A stretch of 15,124 bases of DNA from assembly GCA_016839955.1 (NCBI GenBank), contig JAEOTI010000728.1, forward strand, positions 1 to 15,124, written 5' to 3'. Every line of letters begins with the position of its first letter. Positions within the stretch are counted from its first letter, which is position 1. Source of the stretch: Candidatus Hodarchaeota archaeon (GTDB lineage: Archaea > Asgardarchaeota > Heimdallarchaeia > Hodarchaeales > YT1-057). Of this stretch, positions 7,701 through 13,829 are shown one piece after another. The position numbers and the translations under genes are program-made. The notes under the pieces are model-generated. The model was not told where the DNA came from, did not search any database, and worked only from the letters and a program-made list of their open reading frames with translations.

Positions 7701-7894
7701 ATTTTATCCATTCTAACGCTTCTAGCGTGTAGTCCGAATGCTAATCGAATGGCATCTAATAGTAAGCTCTTACCAACCCCATTTGGACCAGTGATAATTG
7801 TAACTCCACCATGGAAATGTATTTCTTGAGCTTTAAAGGTACCAAAATTAGACAACCTAATCGTTTTTAATAAGATAGATTTATTAGAACTCAT
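4730..7894 (-). CDS. Smc5/6-like SMC ATPase
   Basis: The 1054-residue length matches Smc5/Smc6. Order: N-terminal ABC half with Walker A GPNGVGKS (36-43), followed by a segment (SVRMDKIENYIMRGADKAKI) laid out like Smc5/6; long coiled coil (about 200-455); hinge (about 460-620) beginning GPVSAFCKIEPKHEDW and containing GLGRYNSYFV; second coiled coil (about 630-890); C-terminal ABC half with signature HHSSGQQQ (951-958), Walker B AIDEF (D980, E981) and D-loop GLD. The 'K-F-x(n)-H-H-S-G' layout before the signature and the late QQFFVILPD strand resemble Smc5. The expected Q-loop glutamine is absent: NFITGEDYSN has Gly163 at that place. The start at ATG 7894 has an AAGGAA Shine-Dalgarno sequence. 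Only one SMC gene is present, so a homodimer is inferred. Known relatives act in DNA repair, replication-stress tolerance and restriction of foreign circular DNA. Rad50 is unlikely because the middle is a hinge, with no zinc hook. Confidence 0.85.
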   Translation of the reverse strand: MSSNKSILLKTIRLSNFGTFKAQEIHFHGGVTIITGPNGVGKSLLLDAIRLAFGLHARSVRMDKIENYIMRGADKAKIEILLSNPEINGGYYLKSNNPEFNQLFLSKEVVEIRRTIAKKGGSFFSIKKESGWVRLDSTKRQALQEVYLQIGLTPADELNFITGEDYSNIMKENPHKRFEILSTKLGLNRIQVDYEEVRQRLDHNQNKKTELESNLKIAKETSKALEEKFKQFREMEENEKNRTEYENELLWVPIKRRRNKIEQMDKETSNFEAEMSETMVNITNEQKKIKEQKKEIDIINKDYDKSKTKLDNLKGEIAGTKAVITQKRDDINTIRSKIRNSEETIAKKKLEKSNLEKEIKLLEGKTKGISRETITMKNELEDEIKKTIKKINDNDQEVQKKADLILEEIIRSEEQIKTNIKEKNIEKSEIRKELFQKGQQTQLYDNSIRDFFQLISSNGLSEEIYGPVSAFCKIEPKHEDWRAAIETGLGRYNSYFVTDSKQAYKELIKIRKSNPSFSNIPLGFVEKGKGQAINVPVNEVIYNSILDVIDGPRVVKAFLSDNAGKTLLIHDHEDLNIDGLMEARGRILLSKSLIQYRTGQRTLRSESASPIRRYKGTPIGTPLDLAVKIDEHPQIITLKKEIYELEQNLKALKTNKDNIRNQPEIRKIVEENKKLRDERLPDLRNQLSKTEESIREEDPSLQLKVLDRKKDSIISFIESRKNQISDWRSEITENEQQITNSNKEIEPINTELRKYEIESNNKLKIQRDMEKHLTRNESHLNRYTQTLKNVKADLDNLKQRILEEKDKLKEEEKEIGRKKIKKPSTIRPEAELKGRISELTRNINKKRASGISSADEEKFLQHKEFISSLRDDIGKSLKEYEKLLIELTNWRGKWENAFDESIKKVESSFDEILQAIGASGRIEIANRDNPKLAQAFFWTKFGNEEEREIQHHSSGQQQAALVALIISLQSQSSSPITAIDEFDKGLDTTVKAGLVDIIPKLVSIAVGLREEFQAFPIEQQFFVILPDVDPDLVTHDVNFYSIFKTNISSKIQEI

Positions 7895-7912
7895 AACAAC
7901 AATTCCTTTTCA

Positions 7913-8872
7913 TTATTTTTCTCTTATTTTGGATTGTTGAACCTCATCGTAGGAAGATAATTTATCAGTATTTTCCTCAACCCCCATTGCTCTTTGCTGG
8001 TTTCGAACATGACTCTCTGTACCACCAGCATATTTAAGAGCTTTTGTCAAGATTTCATCAGTTATTCCTACTTCACGATCTCTAAAAGCTTCAAAGTAAG
8101 CCATTTGAAGAGCACGTTCTATATCAGCGAGAGTATATCCTTCTGTGCTACGTTCCATAGAAATAGTACTAATGTCACACACCGGTAGATGTGCTCTTCC
8201 CTTGGCATTGTATATTTCCTGCAATTTTTTTGCCAGGTATCTTCTTTTATCATCATTGCTAGGATAGCTGAAAGAAATATGAGTAGTGAAACGACGCCAA
8301 ACTGCACTATCTAACAATAATTCGTGGTTCGTAGCCCCGATAATAGCTATAGGAGCGCCTGATCTAGATACTTCGTCGATACGTTGTAGGAAAGCAGTAA
8401 CCGCTCTCTTTATTTCTCCCACTTCATGAATACTTGAACGCTCGGAGACTATTGCGTCAATTTCATCGAAAAAAACTACTAATGGTCTGGAATCTTGTGT
8501 GAATTTGCGTGCACCATCAAGTACAGTATATATGTTATGAAGAGTATTTCCTAAATATTGAGAAACTAGTGTATCGCTATACACCAAGAATACAGGCAAT
8601 CCTAACTCCTTAGCGGTAGCCATTGTTAACATGGTTTTTCCTGTTCCAGGAGGGCCATAAAGTAATGCAGTTACGGTTAAATTAAGAGGTAATTCGATGA
8701 TTTCATGACGTAATTGCTCTTCTTTACTCTGAACCATTACTTTTTTAAAGAAATTTAGGAAGCTAGAAAGTTGGTTCTTTTCTTCTTCATAACCTATCCA
8801 ATCCCCTAAATCATAACTAATCTCATCGGGATCAAATAATGAACCAAATTTGAGGAACTCCTCTGAACCCAT
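7913..8872 (-). CDS. AAA+ ATPase of the classical AAA (Cdc48/Vps4/katanin-like) type
   Basis: The product has 319 residues from ATG 8872; a TTG four codons upstream is the other candidate start. A short N-terminal segment (about 65 residues) precedes one AAA module. Visible are Walker A GPPGTGKT (73-80), pore loop SQYLGN (aromatic Tyr106), Walker B VVFFDEID (132-139), sensor-1 GATN (179-182), paired arginines in WRRF (193-194) and the sensor-2 helix around GYTLADIERALQ. All catalytic elements are present, so it should form an active ring that threads or remodels proteins. The C-terminal ~30 residues are polar and probably disordered. It ends 18 bases before the SMC gene, so the two are almost certainly co-transcribed. 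Its substrate is unknown; remodeling or unloading the SMC complex is an inference from gene order only. I cannot assign it to a named subfamily. Confidence 0.85.
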   Translation of the reverse strand: MGSEEFLKFGSLFDPDEISYDLGDWIGYEEEKNQLSSFLNFFKKVMVQSKEEQLRHEIIELPLNLTVTALLYGPPGTGKTMLTMATAKELGLPVFLVYSDTLVSQYLGNTLHNIYTVLDGARKFTQDSRPLVVFFDEIDAIVSERSSIHEVGEIKRAVTAFLQRIDEVSRSGAPIAIIGATNHELLLDSAVWRRFTTHISFSYPSNDDKRRYLAKKLQEIYNAKGRAHLPVCDISTISMERSTEGYTLADIERALQMAYFEAFRDREVGITDEILTKALKYAGGTESHVRNQQRAMGVEENTDKLSSYDEVQQSKIREK

Positions 8873-8899
8873 TTTATTTAGCAAATGACAACCACACCA

Positions 8900-8907
8900 T
8901 TAATAAA
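8900..8907 (-). promoter_or_regulatory. Possible TATA-like element upstream of the AAA+ gene
   Basis: The minus strand reads TTTATTAA here, about 28 bases before ATG 8872. Archaeal TATA boxes sit about 25 bases before transcription starts, so this would give an almost leaderless mRNA, consistent with the absence of a Shine-Dalgarno sequence. The 284-bp gap before the gene leaves room for a separate promoter. The match is weak in such AT-rich DNA. Confidence 0.22.
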
Positions 8908-8974
8908 CAAGGATTTACACATCATTTTAGCTTCTTAGATTCTTTTTTATTATCTTTTTTCAAGAGATTTTCAT

Positions 8975-9133
8975 ATGTTTTTTAATGAGAATGGTTTGAA
9001 CCTAAAATTGGGATCCTTTAATTTTCTCTCTATGAAATTCAAAACACTTGAGGAAGTATTGATTGAAGATATGATTAGTAAATTAAAAACATCTTTGCTC
9101 AATTCAATACTGGTACTTGATAAATCAACTTAA
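8975..9133 (+). CDS. Doubtful 52-codon frame in the gap between the two operon halves
   Basis: This open frame starts with ATG at 8975 and ends with TAA at 9131-9133. It encodes MFFNENGLNLKLGSFNFLSM, then a helical KTLEEVLIEDMISKLKTSLL segment. It is antisense to the operon, has only a weak GAGATT upstream and resembles no family I know. The gap of 284 bp (8,873-9,156) otherwise holds only AT-rich sequence likely to contain the promoter of the AAA+ gene. It may be a chance frame. Confidence 0.15.
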   Translation: MFFNENGLNLKLGSFNFLSMKFKTLEEVLIEDMISKLKTSLLNSILVLDKST

Positions 9134-9156
9134 TCTCCTTATTGATCAACAACTTA

Positions 9157-10623
9157 TTAGTAATTCAAATTACTGATTTTTTCCCTCAACTTTAATCCAA
9201 ACTTAGCATCAATATTCCTATTATTCTCAGCTTCTTTAATATTCGTGATCAAATAAGATTTAACATCTTCAATCAGGTCAGGGACATTAACTACTTTGTT
9301 TTGAGCTCCACTTAAGTAGTTCTTGTAATTTCGTCTAAGAAATTCAAGGAAGGACTTTTGATTAGGATTTTGAACTAGGGGATATAAAATATTAACAAAG
9401 AAAACATCTATCCTTTCTATCACATTCTCATCTGTTAGATCAATTTCTGGTCTTTTATTAATAAACTGCTCCACTAATGATTTGAGTTCGATTAACTTAG
9501 ATGTGGCAGCATCAAAAACCTGATCATTCATTACTAATTTTCCACAACTTATTAAAATTGCATTTTTAAGACCAAATTGAGCTAAAGCTATTGATTTTGC
9601 AAATCTACATATAAACATCCGTGAAAAGAATTTTTCTTCAAAAAGATTTTCGAATAAATTATTTTCTGACAAATTCGAATACCATTGCAATAATAGTATC
9701 AGCCATGCAAGAATAATAGCAAACCAAGACATTAATTCTTCTGTAAACCGTCTTTTTACCAATACCTGGGAAAGATATACTTGGTAGAGAGTTTGATCAG
9801 AAAAATTAAAATGAGCTCTCGGGTGTCCACTCGTTAATCTATTAATAGAAACTAAATTATGGATTTGAAAGTTTTTCCAAAACACCATATCTGGTAAAAT
9901 CTTCCCATTCCTAAATTCAAATCCTATCTCTTCTATTATTTCTTGGAATTTTTCCCTTTGTAAAGACCCTAATTGTTTTTTATAACTAAATATTTCATTT
10001 TGTTTTATATGTGGTACTTCTAATCCGCTGACCAATTCAAAGCTATTTGTACTTACAAATAACTGTAGGAAATTATCTACAAGCAATGATTGAGTTGGAT
10101 CAATTCCACTTGGGTTATCACTTAGTCTTCCATTGAATCCTGATGGTATTTTCGAGAATAATGACTGGATTTCCCAAAATTCTTCAATTTTCGGATTAAA
10201 CAGAATAGATAATATTTCATCCTTGTTCGCAGTATGTATAGGAAGGAAGTATTCATAAAACATTTTAAGGCTGCTTTTTAACTCATTAGGATTTTCTATG
10301 GAAGTTTTAAGTATTTTAAGAAGTTCTGAGATTTTAACAAGATCAGTCATTACCCTATTTTTCGATATAGATCCATCAGCGGGAATATATTTCAAAAATA
10401 GTTGCATAAATCTGAAATAGGTAGATACATCTTTCTGTTTGCTTTCTTGTTTTGTAATTCTTTCTGAAACCTTCTTTAAGGGAGTTTGTTTAATTTCTAT
10501 TGTTAAATGACTAATAGCCATATCGATATCTTCTAAAATAGTAGTGGAATCTTTCCAAATACGTGTTTTAATTTCATGTTCTTCTTTTTTCTTTCGAATT
10601 TCTCTCAATCTTTTCTGATGCAT
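9157..10623 (-). CDS. Unknown helical protein with a central hydrophobic helix
   Basis: The 488-residue product starts at ATG 10623, three bases after the stop of the preceding gene, so the two are translationally linked. The first 60 residues are highly basic and coiled-coil-like (MHQKRLREIRKKKEEHEIKT). The rest reads as alpha-helical repeats with few conserved-looking motifs. A strongly hydrophobic stretch at about 298-315 (SWFAIILAWLILLLQWY) could be a membrane helix or the core of a helical bundle. There is no signal peptide. I do not recognise a family and see no nucleotide-binding or nuclease motif. Because it lies directly upstream of the AAA+/SMC genes on the same strand, it may work with them. 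Helical loader subunits such as Nse5/Nse6 are one functional analogy, without sequence evidence. Confidence 0.6.
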   Translation of the reverse strand: MHQKRLREIRKKKEEHEIKTRIWKDSTTILEDIDMAISHLTIEIKQTPLKKVSERITKQESKQKDVSTYFRFMQLFLKYIPADGSISKNRVMTDLVKISELLKILKTSIENPNELKSSLKMFYEYFLPIHTANKDEILSILFNPKIEEFWEIQSLFSKIPSGFNGRLSDNPSGIDPTQSLLVDNFLQLFVSTNSFELVSGLEVPHIKQNEIFSYKKQLGSLQREKFQEIIEEIGFEFRNGKILPDMVFWKNFQIHNLVSINRLTSGHPRAHFNFSDQTLYQVYLSQVLVKRRFTEELMSWFAIILAWLILLLQWYSNLSENNLFENLFEEKFFSRMFICRFAKSIALAQFGLKNAILISCGKLVMNDQVFDAATSKLIELKSLVEQFINKRPEIDLTDENVIERIDVFFVNILYPLVQNPNQKSFLEFLRRNYKNYLSGAQNKVVNVPDLIEDVKSYLITNIKEAENNRNIDAKFGLKLREKISNLNY

Positions 10624-10626
10624 CGA

Positions 10627-11730
10627 TCATTCCCCTCCCAGTCCTGGTTTTATTCGAATACTTGATAATGCTGCTCTAATAGAATTATTTCTAATCAAAA
10701 AATCTCCTCCCCTAACTCTTATCAACTTTGATGGAATCCTTTTGCGACGATCTTTACTACTTGATCCATATAGGGACTGTAGCCAGTTATCTCTACCTAT
10801 CATGTATGCTAAAAATCTTTCTAACGAATAAATTACGTCTGAAAAATCCATTGCTTGTATTTTTATATTTTTTGAGATTTCTGGTTCATCTAAATCAGAA
10901 ATGGTATTTCCTTCGACGATTCCAAATATAAGACTCCATGATAAAAATTCCAATAAATGATTCCTAATTTCATGTGTTAGCTGGTTACGATTGACCGATA
11001 AATATGCCATATATATTAACATTAAGAGTCCTACAGTTAAATCCCCAAATGGAGAAAGAATAGGTTCGATTATAGGATTCATTCTATAGTGATTTGCCTT
11101 ATAAGTCCTCCCTCGAAGGTTATCATGTTCTTCATGTTGAGATGCAACGAACCCAACCATTTCATGAATTTCTCTAAATTTTTCAGTCATCCTACGATTA
11201 TATCCAAATATTGCTCTTTCACGCACGTTTTCGACTTTATTCACACGTCTATTTTTATTATTGAAAACTTTAACAACTTGTTCAAGAATTTCTATATCAT
11301 CCCGTGAGAGTATCTTATCCTCTTCTGAACTTGGGAGAGTATCTAGGCCAAGAAATTCCTCATAGTAACTCAAATTTAGGATAACAAAAGATTTATTTTT
11401 TTCCAGTAGTATTTTAAAAATTCTTATAAAATAATTTTCAGTAGATTCGTTAGATTGGCGTACAATCAAAGGAAACATCGTCATTAAGATATATTCATTT
11501 AAAAAATTGAAGAATCTCTCACCAATATCATCTAAGTACCCGTTTGCATCAGAAGAGAAAATTGATTCAATGTTTTCAATCATGCCGTTTTTTAAGGTTT
11601 CATCATCTTCCCATGCATCAATTTTCTCGATTAATTTAGCTACATTTTCCTCAAAATTCTTTATCTCATTTTTCCAAAAGAGTTGTGAATCTTCATCTGT
11701 AAAAAATTTAGGATAAATAGGTTCTAGCAA
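10627..11730 (-). CDS. Unknown helical protein, 367 residues
   Basis: The product starts at TTG 11730, supported by a GGAGAG site 11 bases upstream, and ends with TGA at 10627. It is acidic and helical in its first 160 residues (EIKNFEENVAKLIEKIDAWE). A basic and histidine-rich patch follows (FREIHEMVGFVASQHEEHDN, then RTYKANHYRMNP). A hydrophobic segment at about 229-246 (DLTVGLLMLIYMAYLSV) and a second one near 261-272 come next, and the C-terminus is Arg-rich (SSKDRRKRIPSKLIRVRGGD). The tail could bind nucleic acid. No family or catalytic motif is recognised. It is flanked by two other unknown genes with spacings of 39 and 3 bases, so the three are probably produced together and may form one assembly. 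Confidence 0.6.
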   Translation of the reverse strand: MLEPIYPKFFTDEDSQLFWKNEIKNFEENVAKLIEKIDAWEDDETLKNGMIENIESIFSSDANGYLDDIGERFFNFLNEYILMTMFPLIVRQSNESTENYFIRIFKILLEKNKSFVILNLSYYEEFLGLDTLPSSEEDKILSRDDIEILEQVVKVFNNKNRRVNKVENVRERAIFGYNRRMTEKFREIHEMVGFVASQHEEHDNLRGRTYKANHYRMNPIIEPILSPFGDLTVGLLMLIYMAYLSVNRNQLTHEIRNHLLEFLSWSLIFGIVEGNTISDLDEPEISKNIKIQAMDFSDVIYSLERFLAYMIGRDNWLQSLYGSSSKDRRKRIPSKLIRVRGGDFLIRNNSIRAALSSIRIKPGLGGE

Positions 11731-11739
11731 GATAAATTA

Positions 11740-11745
11740 CTCTCC
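11740..11745 (-). promoter_or_regulatory. Shine-Dalgarno site for the 367-residue gene (TTG start)
   Basis: The minus strand reads GGAGAG, then AATTTATC up to TTG at 11730. No in-frame ATG lies nearby, so this site supports the TTG start. Confidence 0.45.
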
Positions 11746-11769
11746 ATAAATTTCCAAATCCTTACTGTA

Positions 11770-13098
11770 TTATTTAAGGATCATTGAAATGAAATTTGCG
11801 TTAATATCATCAATGTTTCTGGTTTGATAAGAATTTAACGCTGATAATATAAGATTTGTTCTGATTTTATCAAGTTTTTCTCGTGTTACCAATAGTTGAT
11901 TATATGAATCTTGGTTTAATAATAAATCTTGTAGGTAGCCATAACTTACACCTTTCTTGCTCTTAGAAAATATTAAATCTGTCATAGATGAACTTAATAA
12001 TTCTCCTGCAAAAAGAGCTCCATACATCTGGCTAATGCAGGCTAGCCATTTTTCTGTTTCTATAGTAAATGTATCATCAGGGGATTTAATAGGAATTTTA
12101 TCTATGAATCTAGTAAAAATCGAGGGAACTTGATTAGAAGATGCTTTTACTCCAATTAGGTAATCTTTCATTGGTCTACCTCCTGGCAAATGCTTGAATG
12201 CAAGAATGTCGATTTTTTCTGGAGTGATATTATTGTGTGTGACATTTTTAGGGAGGATCAATATATTCTTGATGAGATTAAATACAGCATCTTTTATACT
12301 TCGATTAACAAGTTGAGGAGAGATTTGCTTGAGTCGTCCACGTATTTCAATCAAATCTTCTTCTACATAACTTTTAGTTTGATTGTACCAAATTAAATAT
12401 TCAATGATGAAATCAAAATTATCTATTCCTTCTAAAACCTCAAATACCTCTTCATCCATACAATAAGAATATTCAGCAACTTTAATTTTTTCCAAGGATC
12501 CATCCGTTCCCCTTCTGAGTATTCTGTGAGTTGTTTGCATGTCATATTCGCACATGAAGCTCAATAAGCCATCTAATCTTTTTTTAAGAGTTTTAATATG
12601 AATAGGTTCTGATAAGCGAAATATCCAACTAATAAAAAACTGTATTGCTGAAATAGATAATTCTACTGTTCTTAATTCCCCTACAATTATTGACTTAAAT
12701 CCCCTTTGAAGTTTAAATTTATTCTTATCTGTTAATGCTAATCTAAAATCGGTAGCTATCATTTGGTTAATTGCAACTGGTTCTTTATCATTTAAAATAA
12801 GCTTTTCTCCACAGTGAAACAACCCTGTTTTAACAAATAGCTCGATCGATCTATCAGTGATAGGTATATTAGAAGAAGAATATTTTTCAAAGGTACTTCT
12901 TAGCATTTCACCGGAGATTTCACTAATATTTTGTTTCTGAAGACTAGAATAAAGCTCAATTAAACTAAGATTATTTTGATCTCTGACAATTTGGTGTAAT
13001 CTCCAAAAAGTGGCGATGATCATTACATCAGGATATCCACTTAGAATCTGATCAATAATCTGTCGATCAAGTTCAATATCTAATTTTTCATGATTCAT
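11770..13098 (-). CDS. Unknown protein, first gene of the minus-strand block
   Basis: ATG 13098 gives 442 residues and has AGGA a few bases upstream; a TTG seven codons earlier (13119) is the alternative. The product is mainly helical, with an early winged-helix-like pattern (VMIIATFWRLHQIVRDQNNL). One block near residues 295-320 stands out: EKIDILAFKHLPGG, then DYLIGVKASSNQ. The spacing 'D-I-L-A ... Y-L-I-x-V-K' recalls PD-(D/E)XK nuclease cores, but the acidic residue expected before V-K is a glycine, so catalysis is doubtful. No other motif is recognised. As the promoter-proximal gene of the set it may define the system, together with the two unknown proteins after it. It is 39 bases from the next gene. 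Confidence 0.6.
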   Translation of the reverse strand: MNHEKLDIELDRQIIDQILSGYPDVMIIATFWRLHQIVRDQNNLSLIELYSSLQKQNISEISGEMLRSTFEKYSSSNIPITDRSIELFVKTGLFHCGEKLILNDKEPVAINQMIATDFRLALTDKNKFKLQRGFKSIIVGELRTVELSISAIQFFISWIFRLSEPIHIKTLKKRLDGLLSFMCEYDMQTTHRILRRGTDGSLEKIKVAEYSYCMDEEVFEVLEGIDNFDFIIEYLIWYNQTKSYVEEDLIEIRGRLKQISPQLVNRSIKDAVFNLIKNILILPKNVTHNNITPEKIDILAFKHLPGGRPMKDYLIGVKASSNQVPSIFTRFIDKIPIKSPDDTFTIETEKWLACISQMYGALFAGELLSSSMTDLIFSKSKKGVSYGYLQDLLLNQDSYNQLLVTREKLDKIRTNLILSALNSYQTRNIDDINANFISMILK

Positions 13099-13178
13099 CA
13101 AAATCCTATCATCCCTCAAAATCCTTTAAGAGTCGAAATAAGAGTTGATTAAGTTTGTTTTTTGAATAAAAATGCTTT

Positions 13179-13187
13179 CCTTTAAAC
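13179..13187 (-). promoter_or_regulatory. Possible TATA-like element of the main operon
   Basis: The minus strand reads GTTTAAAGG about 80 bases before ATG 13098. It is the most TATA-like element in the spacer between the right HNH-like remnant and the first operon gene. It would give a leader of about 50-60 bases. This is a weak pattern in AT-rich DNA. Confidence 0.2.
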
Positions 13188-13343
13188 TAACAAAGCAGCT
13201 AATATCATTGTTTAAATCAATTTTGTTGAATTATTCTGGCTGTACTCGCTAGAACAGGAGAGCACGAAATGGCTTCTTTTCGAAAAAGGGATAATATGTC
13301 GATCTTCCGACGAAAAATATTGTTGTGATTGAAGAGATTTTTT

Positions 13344-13374
13344 CTTTAATTAATTCATCCTTTAATTAATTCAT
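13344..13374. repeat. Tandem duplication with a 16-bp period in the HNH-like remnant
   Basis: CTTTAATTAATTCAT occurs at 13344-13358 and again at 13360-13374, a perfect repeat with a 16-base period. Because 16 is not a multiple of three it shifts the minus-strand reading frame and creates the TGA at 13355. Removing one unit restores a frame for about 30 more codons (HELIKEKISS onward, to a TAG at 13249). Confidence 0.75.
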
Positions 13375-13748
13375 GTGCAGATTGATCTTTCAAAAGATTG
13401 TACAATTCTGGTTTGAATGAAACAAATTTGATTTCTTTTTTCACTCCAGTACTTGAAAAGGGGCATTTCTGTGATACTCCTGTTTCCCATTGAATTTGCC
13501 AAAGGTCACTCTGAAGATAATAATAAGGTAAAAAGGCTTTGTTTTCTGCCTGATTATTACCTATATGTTCATAAAAATCATTAAATATCTGGGTTAGGGT
13601 TTCCGTATATGGGAATTTTGTTTTCTCTGATATTTCCTGCCTCAATTTCAGCGATCACTGATAACAAGAGGATTGGCTTGTAGGATTTTTGTTTAACCAT
13701 TTTTTCAATAATGGTCAGCCACGGTAGTGACTGTTCTAAGAAACTCAA
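13355..13748 (-). pseudogene. Frameshifted HNH restriction-endonuclease-like gene, N-terminal part (right copy)
   Basis: The natural start is TTG 13748, with AAGGA eight bases upstream, giving MSFLEQSLPWLTIIEKMVKQ then KSYKPILLLSVIAEIEAGN. Around 13611-13626 the frame must skip one base (ENKI|PYTETL) to continue into IFNDFYEHIGNN, FLPYYYLQSDLWQIQW and FKPELYNLLKDQSAHELI. The order of a 'KPILLLSVI' helix, a 'PYYYLQSDLWQI' strand and an 'F-x-P-E-L-Y-x-L-L-x-D' helix is that of the N-terminal domain of predicted HNH restriction endonucleases. A 16-bp tandem duplication then truncates it at 13355; without it the frame would reach 13249. No HNH catalytic domain follows, so it is not functional unless the shifts are assembly errors. 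Its paralogue lies at 1601-1717. Confidence 0.7.
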
Positions 13749-13804
13749 GGTTATTTTCCTTGTAATTATGTTAGGCTATACAATCCTAATGAAACACTAA
13801 TATT

Positions 13805-13820
13805 GAAAATCGGAGATTTC
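13805..13820. repeat. Short inverted repeat between two decayed genes
   Basis: GAAAATC-GGA-GATTTC is a near-perfect inverted repeat lying between the stop of the ABC fragment (13830) and the start of the HNH-like remnant (13748). It could be an operator for the remnant or a weak terminator for the ABC fragment. It is short enough to be chance. Confidence 0.25.
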
Positions 13821-13829
13821 GCTCAAATC

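Noticed and set aside
4730..7894. Rad50
   Set aside because: No CxxC zinc hook lies at the centre of the coiled coil; a globular hinge of about 160 residues is present instead, and no Mre11 nuclease gene is nearby.
1931..13098. Wadjet/JetABCD or MksBEF-type plasmid-defence system
   Set aside because: The SMC has an Smc6-like hinge and Smc5/6-like heads, not the MukB/JetC form, and I see no JetD-type topoisomerase-primase nuclease. Functional similarity remains possible.
13290..13320. Small hairpin GTCG-ATCTTC-CGAC as a regulatory element
   Set aside because: The four-base stem is too short to support, and it lies in the lost reading frame of the HNH-like remnant.
13355..13645. Intact 96-residue gene starting at TTG 13645
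   Set aside because: Family-like sequence continues upstream in another frame to a better start at 13748, so this is the middle of a frameshifted gene.
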